Source of the DNA: Apostichopus japonicus
Taxonomy: Eukaryota; Echinodermata; Holothuroidea; Aspidochirotida; Stichopodidae
Length of the DNA stretch: 64,000 nt
Direction: 5' to 3'
Assembly (NCBI RefSeq): GCF_037975245.1
Contig: NC_092575.1
Coordinates: 5,994,501-6,058,500, forward strand
The notes under the pieces: generated by a model
What the model saw: the letters and a program-made list of their open reading frames with translations, nothing else
The model's database searches: none
Told to the model about the DNA's origin: nothing
In this document: piece by piece, positions 1-15,400 of the stretch
Layout of the letters: every line of letters begins with the position of its first letter
Numbering within the stretch: the stretch's first letter is position 1
Translations under genes and position numbers: made by a program

Positions 1-478
1 TAGTAAAAAAATAAGCGTGGAAAAAGTTAAAGCAATAATTCAGCCTTGATGAAATTCAGTTTGGTTTCAGCCTTGATGAAATTAAATTTATGCACCACAG
101 CATTTCAAGCTCGACCTTTCAGCCTGCTTGATGAATGAATAAGAGATATTTGTGTCTTCTCAGAAAATATAGGTAACAATAACACAGCTACCTCAGATAA
201 AGCTCTCTTGGATATTATTTCAGAAATAGTACTCTTATAATCAAACCAATTTCACGAAAAGGCCTGCAGAAATTTCACAAACCTTCAGCCCCCAAAATGT
301 ATCAGACTCTTGCGATGTTCACAAGGACATCACGGTTGCATAAAGTTTGCTGGAATCCCTCTCCTTCTTGTGTATAAAGTTTTGACTCCTTTCATTTTGT
401 GATTTTCATTCAATCATACAGCTTTATCACTGAATACTTGTGAACGTATCTGCTCTTTAAGCTCCTCGCAGGGTAAAA
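1..478 (-). other. PLBD1: 3' flank / 3' UTR of the PLBD1-like gene
   Basis: Sequence downstream of the stop codon on the minus strand. No AATAAA-type signal was noticed, so the transcript end probably lies outside the window. Two short direct repeats (CAGCCTTGATGAAATT) occur near 40-80. Confidence 0.4.
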
Positions 479-3400
479 TCAGTCGTTCCAATTCACATTT
501 ACTGGGTCAAAGGCAAATCTGTCTGGCATACCCTCGTGGGAGAACTCCAGATCAAAGTCGGATTTGCTCCACTGGAATGGAACCTGCTGGTCCCACGTTG
601 GTCCACTCACAGCCAGGAATGACAGGTCGTCCACCATCGAGCTTGAAATGACCTGAAAGAGTAAAAAAAAACACGGCAAGTTTACGGTTTTAGTTAACTT
701 CTGGAAAGAAGGTGAAGAATAGACAAAACCAATCATGCCAGCGAGTTATGCATTCTAACAAAACAAAAAGTGAAACAAGATCAAAAATGATCTAAGGCGA
801 TGCTTTATAGATTTTCAAAATTGACAAGACGATAGCAACTTTGTAAAGATTTCCCCTTGAAGCAATTATAGTGACTCCAGTCAGAAAAAGTTACTTAGTT
901 ATGTAAAAAAAGATGTAAGTTTGTAAATGGGGAGACTTACAACTTTTGATTAGTCTTGAAGAATGAAACTTTTTCAAACCGTATTGACAATAAAAGTTTC
1001 TTAATTTTTTTTATCTTTACCAAATGCACATTAAGTGCTGAGTAAGAAGCGATTCTATTAGATTCTTAACATTGCTCCCCAACCCCCCCCCCCCCACCCT
1101 CCTCAATGCTTTTCATGGTAGTGTTCTTGTCATACAAAACTCAGATCAAGAAACATTTCAGAAAGGAAATTTTTGTGATTATTTTGAAAAGAAATCTGAA
1201 GGCTCAGAATGTACCAGGCGGTTTATTTACTTTTCTAATCAGCTATCATTGTCATATCTGTATGATCATGTAAGTCAAACTTTGGAAAGTTAAACCGATA
1301 TTTGCCCTCCCAGTTTGCATATTGACTTTTCATATGTGCTGCCATGCGTGATGAACACTTCTTGAATTCGTGACTAGGAAAAATTATTACCAATTTTAAA
1401 TATATGACCTGAAGAATTTTTCCACTCCGGAGCAGAAAGGAATGTCTCTTTCATTTCCAGTAATATTTACATCGTAAACAAATCCATGTCTAGACTTGTT
1501 TATTTACGATAAACTGCAAACTAGTGCAAACAGTACACCTGATGTTCATCTCATGTCTTTAACAAAACAATTCTTTGTTTGCAACAGTCTTTGTCTTGTT
1601 GTTTAACTTATCTACTGATAAACATTGACATTTCAATGACTGTAAAAATTAGAAATACATTTCTTTGTTGTTTGGGGGTTTTAGTTTTAGACGGGTCATG
1701 CAGGCTCCATATTGTTTGTACTTAAATACACGCTCCTCTTCGATCTTGAAGATATTCAACGGGAATGACTCTTCCATGATTGGGTTCAGTGGTGTAGGAA
1801 GGTACTTTTGAGTGGGGGGCTGAAGACTGATGGCCAGCCTGGGGAGGGGTCTAAGGGGAGGGGTCCCCCTCCCCTTTGGATTTTTTTTAAATTTCCAGGT
1901 GGCCTCAGATGCAATTTGGTGCAATATAGCACACTTCAACACCCACTCCATTTTGTAAATAATTTTGCATTTTCACCTGGCCTTAGATGCAATTTGGTGC
2001 TCCAAATGAGATTTTTTTTCTCATTTGGAAATGAAAAAGGGGTTTTCTGACTTGAGAAGCGGGGGGCGGAATGATACTTCCTCCCCCCCATATTTTTCAC
2101 TGGGGGGCAGTCCCCCGGTTCCTACGCCCTTGATTGGGTTGATATGTAAGATGATGAACAGGTGTGAAGAGACTCACCTTTGCATCGGTGCCGCCATGGC
2201 AACGGTGTCCGAGCATTGGGAGGTAGTAGGCACCGTCGGCCGGATTCAGATCTGACCTGGCTGATATTCCAAGCTCACCAGAGTAAGGAGGAGTGCAATT
2301 ACAAGCTCCCAAAGAATCATTCTGAAAGTCATTATACCTTTTTAGGAAAAATTTGAAAAAGAGAGGTTCATGGTTCGAAATAACCCATCACTACTTGCAA
2401 ATGACTCTAGTACCCTCAATAAGTTAACTGCCCGTATCTAGCTGTCCTGCATCCGGTCCGCCTTCTCACTTTCTCGGATATAGATATGTAAATACTCCAA
2501 AGGTAGGTTCAGATTGACATTAAGAATTAGTGCAAACATGATGACAAAAAAACCTACCCGCATCTTTCAAAATGATTTCCTAAAAGCGTCATTGAGTTAT
2601 TATTGATTAATACAGAGATCCGTTCATGGAATTTTAATTGATGCAATCTACCCGCAGTGAATCCGATAACCAAAAATAGAAACCAGAAAAGCCAACAGGT
2701 TAAGTGATACCTTGTAGACAGTTCTGACATGTAATAAAGGTGGATCCCTTTATCATGTATGAAGTCATTGGGAGGTTTACTTTTGGAGTCCTGCTTACAT
2801 GGTTTCAAGATTTTAACCCACACTGACCTCTACAGAAAAAAATGGGGTTCCTGTACTCAATAGGGAGGGTGTATCCACAAACCAAATATGAATTTCACCC
2901 ACCCTATAGTTGTTGAGTTATGGTGATTACAAAAGCCAAGGCTTCACACACACGCATGTATGTATTACATTCAGACCAAGAACCCTGTTGTATTTTCCAT
3001 TGTTCAAATCCATGTACCCTAACCTTAATAATACCCCATACAATAGAATTCTTCCGAGGACGTGGTGATTCTTTAGAAATCCCATCCGAGAACCTGGAAT
3101 TCTTTTGTTCAAGTCCTCGGTCAGAATACAAAACAAACGCACACACGCAGACACAAAATGGTGATTCTTCTCAAATGACATCTGAGGACTTGAAATTCCT
3201 TTGTAAGAGTCCCCAATCTGAATGCAGAACAAGTGCACACACAGAAACATACACGCACACACACCATCGCAAGTATTTCATTTGCCTCCAGTGAGGAATA
3301 AAAAGAAGAATGGATTGGACATATATGAATGACAAGATCAGCTGAATATGGGAGTAACCAGATATACCAGCAGGTTCCATCCTTGAGAAAACATGTTTAC

Positions 3401-6400
3401 AAACATTTCCACATTTTTGACATGTGTTGACTGACCTCAAATGACCTTTGAACTTCACTCTATTTAAGTAAGGTTTTCTTATTTCATTGTGAAGTTTCCA
3501 CCTACTCCGAAAGAGAACCAACCAAATTCCCTTCTTGAGAGATCATGTGTACAGCATTTACATATTTTGACCTGTGATGACCTTTCACCTCTGCTAAAAA
3601 AACAATACACTTCTGGAGTTCAATATGGGCATTCACCTAGCAACTTCAACATTCATCAACTGTTACCTACTTGAGATATTGTTGGGAATATTTGAGAAAT
3701 TTTTTTTTTCTCTGTATACCTTTGACCTCCAAGAAAAAACAAGTTCATATAAATCAATTTGGGAACTTTTATGTTAAGTTACATATTCGTTAAAGAAATT
3801 ATCGTCTCACCTCATTAATTTCATGACCGAATCTGTATCAATCGCATCAGTGTGGTTTCTTCTGAACATTTTGGCTCTTGGGCAATTTTCGTATGAAAAA
3901 ATATCGCCGTACTGCTCGAAACTGGCTTGTGCACCACTCATGTTGTATATGTCTTTAAAGTACCTGGATGGGTTGTACAAGGAGCGTAAACGGTTTGAGT
4001 AAGTCTCGCCAAATGCACAAAATATGTGTTGAGATGATACGGAAGGTGGATAGGTCTACAACTATCATGTACTGCTGCAACACCGTCGAAGCGGTCATCC
4101 CCTAATCGTGTTCTTCTTTGACTAACCCTTAGTTAACAATTTCTTCACTTAAAGATCCGCTTTATTGGCTCCAATTATAGCACGCTATAGCTAGGAAAGT
4201 TTCGGGATTACGTAATCGACCTGCCACGGTCGTAAATCAACCTCAGGCTCCACAATTAGCCTGCATAGCTTCTTAACACCATTAGGCTGTTTGTGTAAAC
4301 ACTGTGTGGAAATATGTTCATATCTACAGTGTAGTTAATCATACAGCATTCACACAAAGACCCTCATACAAGAAAAAATATGTGAAAGGGCGTTGCAGAC
4401 TAATGCTATAGAGAGGTCATTTTAATGACCAAGGCAGGTCGATTGCGTAATTTCAAGAAACTTTTCCATGATAGCGTGCTATAGTTGGGGTCTATACAGC
4501 AGACCATTTAAACTATCCGATAAATTGTGGACTCACTAGTCAAATAGTCACTGGTATAATTTGTACCTTTTTGGGGGATCTTAATCATGCTAAGATACTA
4601 AAGTACATTTTCCCTCGTGGGCAATTTTTCTCTATGACATTTGTAAGACTTTTTGATCCCAAAGATTTCACAGAAACTTCTAGTTTATCTTCAATCGTGA
4701 CTCTGTAGGACTCTCATGGGGCTGTTTATTAGTTGCACTTACAAACAGTGGTGTACACAGGGCTTCAAGGGTGTGAATTCCCCTGACTGATTTTAGAGAA
4801 GGGGTATATGAACCTCTCTTAGAGTGCAAGAGGCGAATCAGGATCTTACAAAAGGAGGGCATACGGCCCCTGGTTTCACTGGTTACAATGGTAGTACACT
4901 TGAGTTTAAAAACTTACGGTATGTTGTAACTGGCCCAGTAGGAATTTTTCTCCAAGAAATCTTCAGATGTCATGTCATTGGCTCTAATAAAACCACTGTA
5001 GTAAGAGAGATGAAACGACATGTCATAAATCACTGAAGAAATTATATACTACCGTATAATAGAAAGAAATAATACTTTCACAGGCAAACATGTCATGTGA
5101 AATCCACCTTCGTATGGTTGAAACTACTCTGCAACACAGCAGTTATTAAGTGTATGAAATTTAAGGGCCCATTTATTCATGATTGTGGTGTGCAATGGGT
5201 AGACAACCATCAATAGCTAAACTGCAATAAAATTTAAAAAAAAATGTTATGTAGGAAACTGCCAAAATTTAAAAAAAAAACTCAAAATGCCCTCTGTAAG
5301 ATAAAGGTGCATCTTAAGTCAACAGAAAATTGCTGTTTCTAAACATGTTATATTATATACATACAACCATGTGTAAAAGATGGACATGTTTTCCTATTGT
5401 TTACAAATGACATTTTCCAATAAGTTCAATATAGTGTCAGCCTGTCAGGTACGTAGACAGTAATTCAAAAGGTTTCCTAGTTTCAGTGGCACTTTCATGG
5501 GTCAAAGCTTGTTATTCCTCTTGCAGGGTTGATGTGTTCTGATAGTACACTAATTGAACCAATACTGTGATTCTGCCATCATTGCCGATTAGAACAGTTG
5601 TATGGTTACCATATTCCTTTGGATGATAATTAGTGCCCAGCTTAGAGCCTGAGTGGGCACAAACATGTACTTGGGGAGCCACACCACAATTTGGTTCACA
5701 AAAAAAATCTTGCACAAAATCTCGGATTGCATCAATTTCAATGAAAAAGTAATAAACAGAAATATTACTCTATGAGGGAATATATATATCAGTTGTCTCT
5801 TATGTCGATGGATCCTATCACAGTGTAACTTAGCCTAGTTTATATATAGGGGATACCCTAGGGTATCCTCATACAAACTAGGCTAAGTTAATATGTTTCT
5901 TTCCTTTCGGTCATTCAGTGAGTTCATTGTTATCGGTTGATTTATGGTTAGATGATGTCACAGGTGGTAAAATGTGGCCTGCTGGTTTCTGCACTTGTGG
6001 CTCAGAGGGTCACACATACTAATGGCGTACAAACAAGTGCTTAAATGCGGCCCATATCGAATATAGACGACATATTATGAAAATTTATCTGACATGCAGA
6101 TATCCTCGTCAACATGCACACAGAGATTGTTAGGGATAAAGAGTTCCACACCCATTCTACTTTTAATGTTCTAAACTACATTGCAAACCAAACCTCCTTT
6201 ATCTTTTATAATATATCACATATAGCAAGCATGAAGATTATCATTATCAACTTGTGAAAACATATCGTTCGGAAACGAACAATAAAAACACGGCAGTATG
6301 ATTCAACAATAAGAAATCAGTTATAATTCATTGTTAATCCTAATTCGTTGTTTGAATATTAAGCTGTCCCGCACAAAACACCTCCTACTAGAAACTCAAG

Positions 6401-9400
6401 CATCATCCTTGTTGGACAGACCTAACAAGAAGGGAGAAAAAAAAAAAGAGCGAATACTCACGGCAACTGTTCTGCTAAAACGAAGAGTCCATCCCTTGGA
6501 CTTTCACCTGGAGTAAACTTGTTGTAGTCTATGACCATCCACTGGTTATTGTAACTATAGGTAGCAGAAGAAACCATGGTAACCAAACAACCATTGTATC
6601 ACATATCAACTGTATGATTAACCTTTGACACTATGACTATGCATTATTCAGATTACCATTTGACCTTAATTTGCATTTGTTGATTCCAAAGAAGATTAAA
6701 TGTTGCATCAAACTGATTGGTCCTTATATATCATGTGACTAAATCTAGTTTTATAATTGGCTGGGAGTAGGTTCCTTTTTCACCTTGTGCTGAGGAGTTT
6801 GATAAATTTGCTGCACATCTCAAAGGCGTGTAAATGTAAATGTCAATCATAAAGTTTCTTCAATTGTAATCAAATCATTGATCAAATAAACACGACACTG
6901 AGGGTGGGGGGGTGTTGTTTTGTTGTGATTTTGTCAAGCTAATTACCAGATGATTGTGCCAGTTTGGTGTGAGAAGAAATACTATATAATAACATTCAAA
7001 GGGAACAACTGTGTACAAATTGAAAAATGCAGGTCCTGCTTGAATTATCACTATTAAAGCAGTTGTCATAGATTTAAGCCACTCACGTGCCCATGTTATT
7101 CTCACGAAAAATCTGTACCCAGTCAAATCCATTCTCTGCTAGCCTAAGAGCAACCAAGGTTCGAATCCATGTCTGTAACGCCATCGGTGAGGAGAATTTC
7201 CATAGGTCTGTGTTTTCGTTACCAATAGTAGTTTCCATAACAACCTGTGGTATAAAGGAAATTTGAGTCAAACTTACAGGTGTAATTAGACGATACACAA
7301 CAAATTGAATACTGCACTGCTTTACACAAATGGATACTGATATGATATGGTTAAATAGAATTTATAGTCTATGCCACTTGTGAATAATTTCACTGGTTAT
7401 ACTTCTCCTAACAAAACAAACTATAAATAAATGAGATAAATCGTTTTGTTTAATTATCATCAAAAGATTCAGCTTCCTGGGTACTTATACATTTTGTGAA
7501 TATTATATCATATTTGAGGGTCAATACACCTAGTCAAACAACATTCATCTCAAATTTGTGCCTCCATAATATACTTCTTTAATTACTCATCTATAAAATT
7601 GAACACGTTGGTTGGTGATATCTGTATGAGAATGTATGCATATATATTTGCAGTGTTGTAGTACTCAAAAAAAGCATTTGTACTAAATCTGTTGTACTGG
7701 AGTACTTTTTGCAATGTATAGTACTCGCAGTCATGTTAAGTATACTTAATGTTATTTAGCACTTGCATTGGATATGCTAAAATACTTTATACTTGTACTT
7801 GAGAACTCACTCAGCATCAGAGCCTTACGAGTAATTATAAGGAAAAAAGACAGTAATTTGTATAAAAGAAAGTTGCATAAATTTTATAGATATTCCTATA
7901 GTATTACTCTACTATAGTACTATACTGATACATCTCTACCCCAGCAGTATATCATATAGCCTAGTGTATTACCACGTACATGTAGGCTGTAAGATGAGCG
8001 ATGTATGTTGCTCAAGTATACAACACTTCAATAGAACTACAGTATACTGGTACATCTCTACCCCAGCAGTATATCATACATAGCCTAGTGTATCACCACT
8101 CACATGTAGGCTGTATGAGGGGTGATGTATGTTGCTCAAGTATACAACACTTCAATAGAACTACAGTATACTGGTACATCTGTACCCCAGTAGTATATCA
8201 TACATAGCCTAGTGTATCACCACTCACATGTAGGCTGTATGAGGGGTGATGTATGTTACTAAAGTATACAACACTACAATAGAACTATACTGGTACATCT
8301 GTGCCCCAGCAGTATATCATACATAGCCTAGTGTATCACCACTCACATGTAGGCTGTATGAGGGGTGATGTATGTTGCTAAAGTACACAACACTACAATA
8401 GAACTATACTGGTACATCTGTACCCCAGCAGTATATCATACATAGCCTAGTGTATCACCACTCACATGTAGGCTGTATGAGGGGTGATGTATGTTGCTAA
8501 AGTACACAACACTACAATAGAACTATACTGGTACATCTGTACCCCAGCAGTATATCATACATAGCCTAGTGTATCACCACTCACATGTAGGCTGTATGAG
8601 GGGTGATGTATGTTGCTAAAGTACACAACACTACAATAGAACTATACTGGTACATCTGTGCCCCAGCAGTATATCATACATAGCCTAGTGTATCACCACT
8701 CACATGTAGGCTGTATGAGGGGTGATGTATGTTGCTAAAGTATATAACACTGCAATAGAACTATACTGGTACATCTGTACCCCAGCAGTATATCATACAT
8801 GGCCTAGTGTATCACCACTGACATGTAGGCTGTATGAGGGGTGATGTATGTTGCTAACATTTTGAAGCAAGATTGCAGTATTTCTGTCACTTTAAAAACC
8901 TTTGCACACGACAGGAAGTTGCTTGTTTACAACCAATTTTTCTTTCCAATATCTGAATTTTCAGATTACATGATGGCAGCATTCTGAATTAAGACAATTA
9001 AGAACAACATCCTGGCAATGGTGAATACTCGGAAAGGTTCCGATGAAGTAAGTATATTCATGCACAGTTCTCTAATTCAGATTCTAAACTGATGTTCTTG
9101 ATTGGATCAAAGGCAATTTAGACCACTATAGCATGCTACCATGGTGTGTATACGATGACAGGAATAGTATTGTAAAATGTTTCGAAAATGCCCAAGGACT
9201 CAATACATTTTGCAATAATAGCAGAAACAAAATTTCTCACCAGCTTGCCTCTTGTGACATAAAAGTCATCTCCAGAGAAGAGAACTCCTGGATACGATGT
9301 AAATGCAATTTCATTTCCAGATATCTGGTATTTACCTATAATATTGAAAAATAGACAAAGGTACAAACAATATCATATGTCAAGATGTTGATAAATCAAG

Positions 9401-12400
9401 AAACCAAAAAAAAAAGGGATTAAAAGTCAGATCGGATTTGTAAATTACAGAAATGACATATTTCACAACAAATAAATTCGGGTTTAAAATTTTGAATAGC
9501 ACTTTTCAAGTTTGTGAATTCAAACTGAAAATACTAATGTCCTTTGTGCACAATCACATATCTGTGCATTTGCATAGCAACCAGTTACAGCTATGCATAT
9601 TGCCATGCAAATCAGGTTTTAAGTGCCTCTATGATTGCCATAAGCCCACACATGCTACATCTTGACAACAAAATCCCACAGAAAAATGGCTGCTTCAGGA
9701 TAACCCCCTCCCATTCACCCCACCTGCCTCATTTACAAAATCACTGATCGCCTCTCGCCCTTCTAGAAAGGTTGGTCCCCTACTAAAACTCAGTTTGCAA
9801 ATTTGCGCCCATCTTGAAGTCCTGTGCACGCCACTGCGTTTGGGAGTGCATGCCTCATCCCTTCCGGTGCCAACTACATATATGCCTGTGATGTGTATTT
9901 TACAAAGGTGAATTTTTTTACATTCACAAATATTTGCCCAATAAACTGTTTGCCTGCCTTCCACTGTTTATAGTATCCAATAAAGTAGTTCACACTAACC
10001 TTGCATATTCACAAGACACTTTGCATACTGTGTTCATCATATTAATACCCATGTTAGTCTCTGACCTATCCATATTGTCTTAACCACATACATCGTAAAC
10101 ATTTATCCTAATACTTGACTGTAACTTAAAGGAAAATTCTGCTTCCTATTTTTAGTATTTCACACAACCCATAATTTAGAACATTTCCTACAATTATTAC
10201 ACCTTATCTTGACAGATTTTAGCAAACTCCCGATCACACCTTTCACTGGACAGACGGACAATTGACAGAAAACAAAAGAAACACACAGACACGCACGACT
10301 ACGTTTTAAGCCAGCGATGAAGTCTACATTGGTTTTTGCAAAAATTCTACTCCAAATAGTCGACACGTTTTGAGGAAAATGATAAAGAAATGACATAGGA
10401 TTCCTCAGACGATGACTGGGAAAAGACAGTGGTAGTTCTTGTTTCGACAGCTCACAGAGTTGTCCCATATTTGTGCAGGTAGGCATTCTCAGTCCCAGGA
10501 AATTTTGACATAGGGGGAGGAGGTACAACCCCTTCCCCTTAGCTCCCTTTCGTGGGTCGTGAATTCAATACCCAGTCTCTCCCTCCACCGTCCTACTTCT
10601 GCGTAAATCTTGGCAGACGGACACTTTCGCCAGAAAATATTTTTAAAAAAATCCACTCACTCGTGGGACTCTGGCTGTAGGCCAGGCTGTACTTCTTTAT
10701 CACCCGTAGCATCTCGCTGTAATGGGTCCAGGTATCGTGGGCTACAAACAAATCTGTATTATTCGGAAGCAGTTTGATCAGTGCCGAGCAAGATCCAGAC
10801 CCCAGAGGATGCTTTTCTTCGTCCGGAGGGAAGCCAAGGATGGCCTCGATGTCCTCCAGCTCAAATTTGGCTTGAAGAAGGCTGTAAAAAATGGAAAAAT
10901 GGAAGACAAAGTAATTATTAAACATCAATGAATTTAGCTTGAAGCAGGCTGTTAAAAATTGGGAGCATGGAAAGGCAAGGTAATAAAAGGCGGTGGCATT
11001 TGAGGCAATGAGGCTCAGCAATCGGGAGGTTCCAGGTTCGATACCCGGCCCGGTCATGGTAAGGTGGGTTTTCATCCCAAGAGGATGGTTTTTCCCATCT
11101 GAAATGACTTTCTAAATTGAAAAGATTCCCAAATTTGAGTTAAAAATGTTGAATTGGAAGCCAGCCGACGTGTACGTTGTAATCCATAAGTCCTTGTGGG
11201 TTTCTCCAGGTTTTTGGTTGCTTTAACCGTCGTTAAAATAACTGCTGATTATTATTATTAAAATAACATTACTGAATGCAGTTGGCTAGTACTGCATGTA
11301 GTGTAATGCTCTGCTTCCCAAACTTCAAAAATCCATTCCCCTTAGCTAACCATAAAATTTGAAGGCTTGTTATCATGTCATATGTATAGTTCCTGATTAT
11401 TGATAATTAAATATCATCAGTATCAACCCCAAATTTTAGCAGGCTAGAAAAATCGAAATAAATTTTCAATGTACCACTGCTCTGATAGTAATTTCAGTAT
11501 TTCCCAATTTACTCATTATTTTCCCCTTCCAAGGAAACTTGGATCGGCCACTGGAAAGTGTACCAGTGACAAGACACTGTTCCATTTCAGCAGCAGAAGA
11601 TCATATGAAATTTCACGGCAAAACGTGATGTTTGTATTTTTGCAGACCACTTATATAATGCATATAACAACGGTTCCTTGCATATGCTAACGTAAATACA
11701 GTAGATCTCTCTCTGGGTTTGTTCTCTTGTGACAGAGACAATCAGGCAGGCATATATATTACTTTTCACATTTACAATCCTTCTCAGTTAGTTCAACTAT
11801 ACTCAGCTAGTAGGTACTCACAGCAGACCAAAGCTGTTAACTTTCATGTTATTACTGGGTACACCAGTATTATTATAGTAAGCTGCTTCCATTCCAATTA
11901 ACTGCTGGATAATCAGCTGGACCTAATGAGAAACAAGATGAAGAGGATATCAACATTACATCATGGATAGATGAGGGATATCAGTATTGACAAGATGTGG
12001 GATATCAATGTCGAAAAAATGAGGAGCGCAGTATCGAATAAAATGAGGATAGCAGTATCCAAAAGCAGAGGATAAAAACCAGGGTGTCCCTAACTTTATC
12101 CCCCCAAGAATCCCCTGTGGATGTCAGAGTTGTCCACCAACCCCCAACTTTTCGAGACACAATCTGAGTCATTATTATACTATAATACGTATAATAGCTG
12201 CTTCGTAAAAGATCAAGTATCACATGCACAGTACGGTCCTACTATGGCAACATATGATGGAACGCGAAAAGAGTTTGTCGATAGGTACGACTTTTGTACA
12301 TTACTAAATTATATGAAACATCAGATTTTAGTTCAATAAAAAGTACTCTAGTTTTGACTTTCAGAAACGTCTCACGAACCCCCTGGGATGGACTCACGCA

Positions 12401-15400
12401 CCCCCTGTGGGTTCATGCACCCCAGTTAGGGAATTCCTGATATAAACAGTAGATCACCACGGAAAGATACGGATATCAACAGTATCATCATGGAAACTGA
12501 TGAGAGACATCAGCAGTATCATCATGGAAACTGATGAGAGACATCAGCAGTATCACCATGGAAACTGATGAGAGACATATTGGCAGTATCACCATGGAAA
12601 CTGATGAGAGACATTGGCAGTATCACCATGGAAACTGATGAGAGACATAGGCAGTATCACCATGGAAACTGATGAGAGACATTGGCAGTATTACCATGGA
12701 AACTGATGAGAGACATTGGCAGTATCATCATGGAAAGATGTGGTATATCAGTATCAAAAAGATGAGGATATCAACAGTATCACCATGGAAACTGATGAGA
12801 GACATCAGCAGTATCACCATGGAAACTGATGAGAGACATTGGCAGTATCACCATGGAAACTGGTGAGAGACATTGGCAGTATCACCATGGAAACTGGTGA
12901 GAGACATATTGGCAGTATCACCATGGAAAGATGTGGAATATCAGTATCAAAAAGATGAGGATATCAACAGAATCACCATGGAAAGATCAATTTTTCAAAA
13001 TTTGGTGGTATTTTATGAAAGCATCTGACAATAGCAGAGTGAATGATGTCGTCACAGCAATTCAACTGAAAATGTTGTCGTATTCTTTTTATAATAGGTT
13101 TGAACTCACTTGAATTCACAGAAGTAAATAACATTTCTACACAGAAATTTGAATTTTTAGCCTGGCAGCAAACATTCCAACTGTATATCAATTTTCAGGG
13201 ATGAATCAACGAGGAGTTTGTATAGATCTAGGAAAGTGAAGGTTTTTGAAGAACATTTGTCGATATATGACCGTACCATAATCCCACTCCATTGAGGGTT
13301 AAACCGTATCTTGAGATAGGGAAATGATATTATTAAGATGGGGTTTTCAACAAACAGTGTGGAATTTTTCTATTTAGATCTTCTTTGCTATATTAGAATC
13401 TCATTGTCTCCCATTGGAATCATATCCCTTGAAAAATATCTAATTGTGAATTGGTTTGATTGTGTAATATATAGCTTAGAACTCTGGCCTTCATTTTTAT
13501 ACCTGATGCCAATATATACTGCTTTTAAAGCTCTGCATCTTATTCACCATCCAAAGTGAATTCTTGGCTAGGAAGTTATTGACGGCTATACATTTCTTGG
13601 TTCTGGTCTTGCAGTAGTCTGCTAAGACGTTGTTCCACATCATGGTGATGTACTTGGCGGTCAAGTTCCCTTCCACGAACCCTGCCGCGTAGGCCTGCTG
13701 TAGGTCATTGTAGTCACCGCTGGTATCTACCGTTAGATACGACCATCTGACCAGGGACATGAAACACAAACAGGAGAACCATTCCGTATATCAATCTAAC
13801 AACAATTTCAAGTCATGTTAATACATAATCTTTTAAATATTCATCAAAGCTGAAAATCACAATTATCACAAGAGTCGTTTTACAAACAACGACGACAACA
13901 AATGGGGAAACCACATCCAGGTATTCAATATCTTGCAGCAATTGTTATTTGATAGCAAGCGTGACTGTTGTGTATATTTTAGAAACCCTACACTTGAGCT
14001 ATATACGAAGGAAGTGAACCACAAGACTATATTTCTCACAAATGAAAATTGGAGCTATTCACTATGGTATACATGTACTCTCTTAGTAACTTCTTGAAAA
14101 GAGTAAAAATTTGAAAATGATAAGAACTTGTCCTTAATCTTTCTTTTTCAACTAATTCCCATAACATTCCAATTTAATTAAAAACAATCAGTCATAATTG
14201 CTTGTTGCACTTCTCTTACAGTCTACAAGAACTGTAAACACCAGCAAAACTACTGATTTAATATATATTTTGGACTGCAGAAATTTGTAGAGTTATGAAA
14301 TTTGGTGAAATTACAATACAATATTAGTAGTGCCAGCAAGGTGTCTAAAGAGAAATGTACTGTACTGTGCTGTTATGAGTGTACAGGCAAAATGTTGCTT
14401 CATTTATCACATACCAAAATGCTATATTTAATGGAAATGTCAGATTGCCAAATGTGTAGCAGTTTCTCTGTCCCGAATCATAGTATCTGACAATCTGCAG
14501 TATTATATTAAATGATTCATATTCATCTCAAAACTGTAGTGCAAAATGAAACTGAAACATTTTTGCCTGGTTGAATGTATTCAGAAATTGTTGTTTCTGT
14601 TTCTGTAGAATACTCGTTGAAAACCCTTCTCGGGTATCACAACGAGGATGTTGGTGTGCAGCGCAGCAGAGCTAATATCTGACAATCTGCAGTATTATAT
14701 TAAATGATTCATATTCATCTCAAAACTGTTAGTGCAAAATGAAACTGAAACATTTTTGCCTGGTTGAATGTATTCAGAAATTGTTGTTTCTGTTTCTGTA
14801 GAATACTCGTTGAAAACCCTTCTCGGGTATCACAACGAGGATGTTGGTGTGCAGCGCAGCAGAGCTAATATCTGACAATCTGCAGTATTATATTAAATGA
14901 TTCATATTCATCTCAAAACTGTTAGTGCAAAATGAAACTGAAACATTTTTGCCTGGTTGAATGTATTCAGAAATTGTTGTTTCTGTTTCTGTAGAATACT
15001 CGTTGAAAACCCTTCTCGGGTATCACAACGAGGATGTTGGTGCGCAGCGCAGCAGAGCTAATAATAATGTGTGGGCAACCTTGTCTTAAACACCTCAAGA
15101 CTAGGGCTCTCTTTAACGGCCAAGGATAATGTATTCCAGTCTTTTATGGTCCTAGGATAGAAGCTATACTGAAAAGCACGATGATTGTGTGGAATTTGAG
15201 TACAGCGACCACGCCTCCCTGGTTTCAAGAAGGGATTAGTCTCGTTTGGGACTGCAATTAGGCCATTAATAATTTGGTAAAAGAGGTGTTAGTCTGGCCC
15301 TTTTCCTTCTTTCTGTGACGGGTTCCCACTTCAAAGTCTTCAAAATCTCAATTGCCTACGGAAATCTCGAGTTACAAAGCGTGCTGCCTTCCTTTGAATT

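Noticed and set aside
7650-7830. Possible hAT-like fragment starting CAGTGTTGTAGTACTC
   Set aside because: No convincing matching end or target duplication.
8001-8207. 68-codon frame with internal peptide repeat
   Set aside because: It lies in the 119-bp tandem array within a PLBD1 intron and repeats with the array.
9700-9840. Possible transposon right end GTGCACGCCACTG near 9823
   Set aside because: The terminal word matches the hAT-like family, but no left end or duplication was found.
11030-11046. tRNA gene suggested by a perfect B-box
   Set aside because: There is no cloverleaf around it. The long body and ATT tail show a SINE.
12672-12866. Frame with repeated Ser-Ile-Thr-Met-Glu-Thr
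   Set aside because: Translation of the intronic 33-bp minisatellite.
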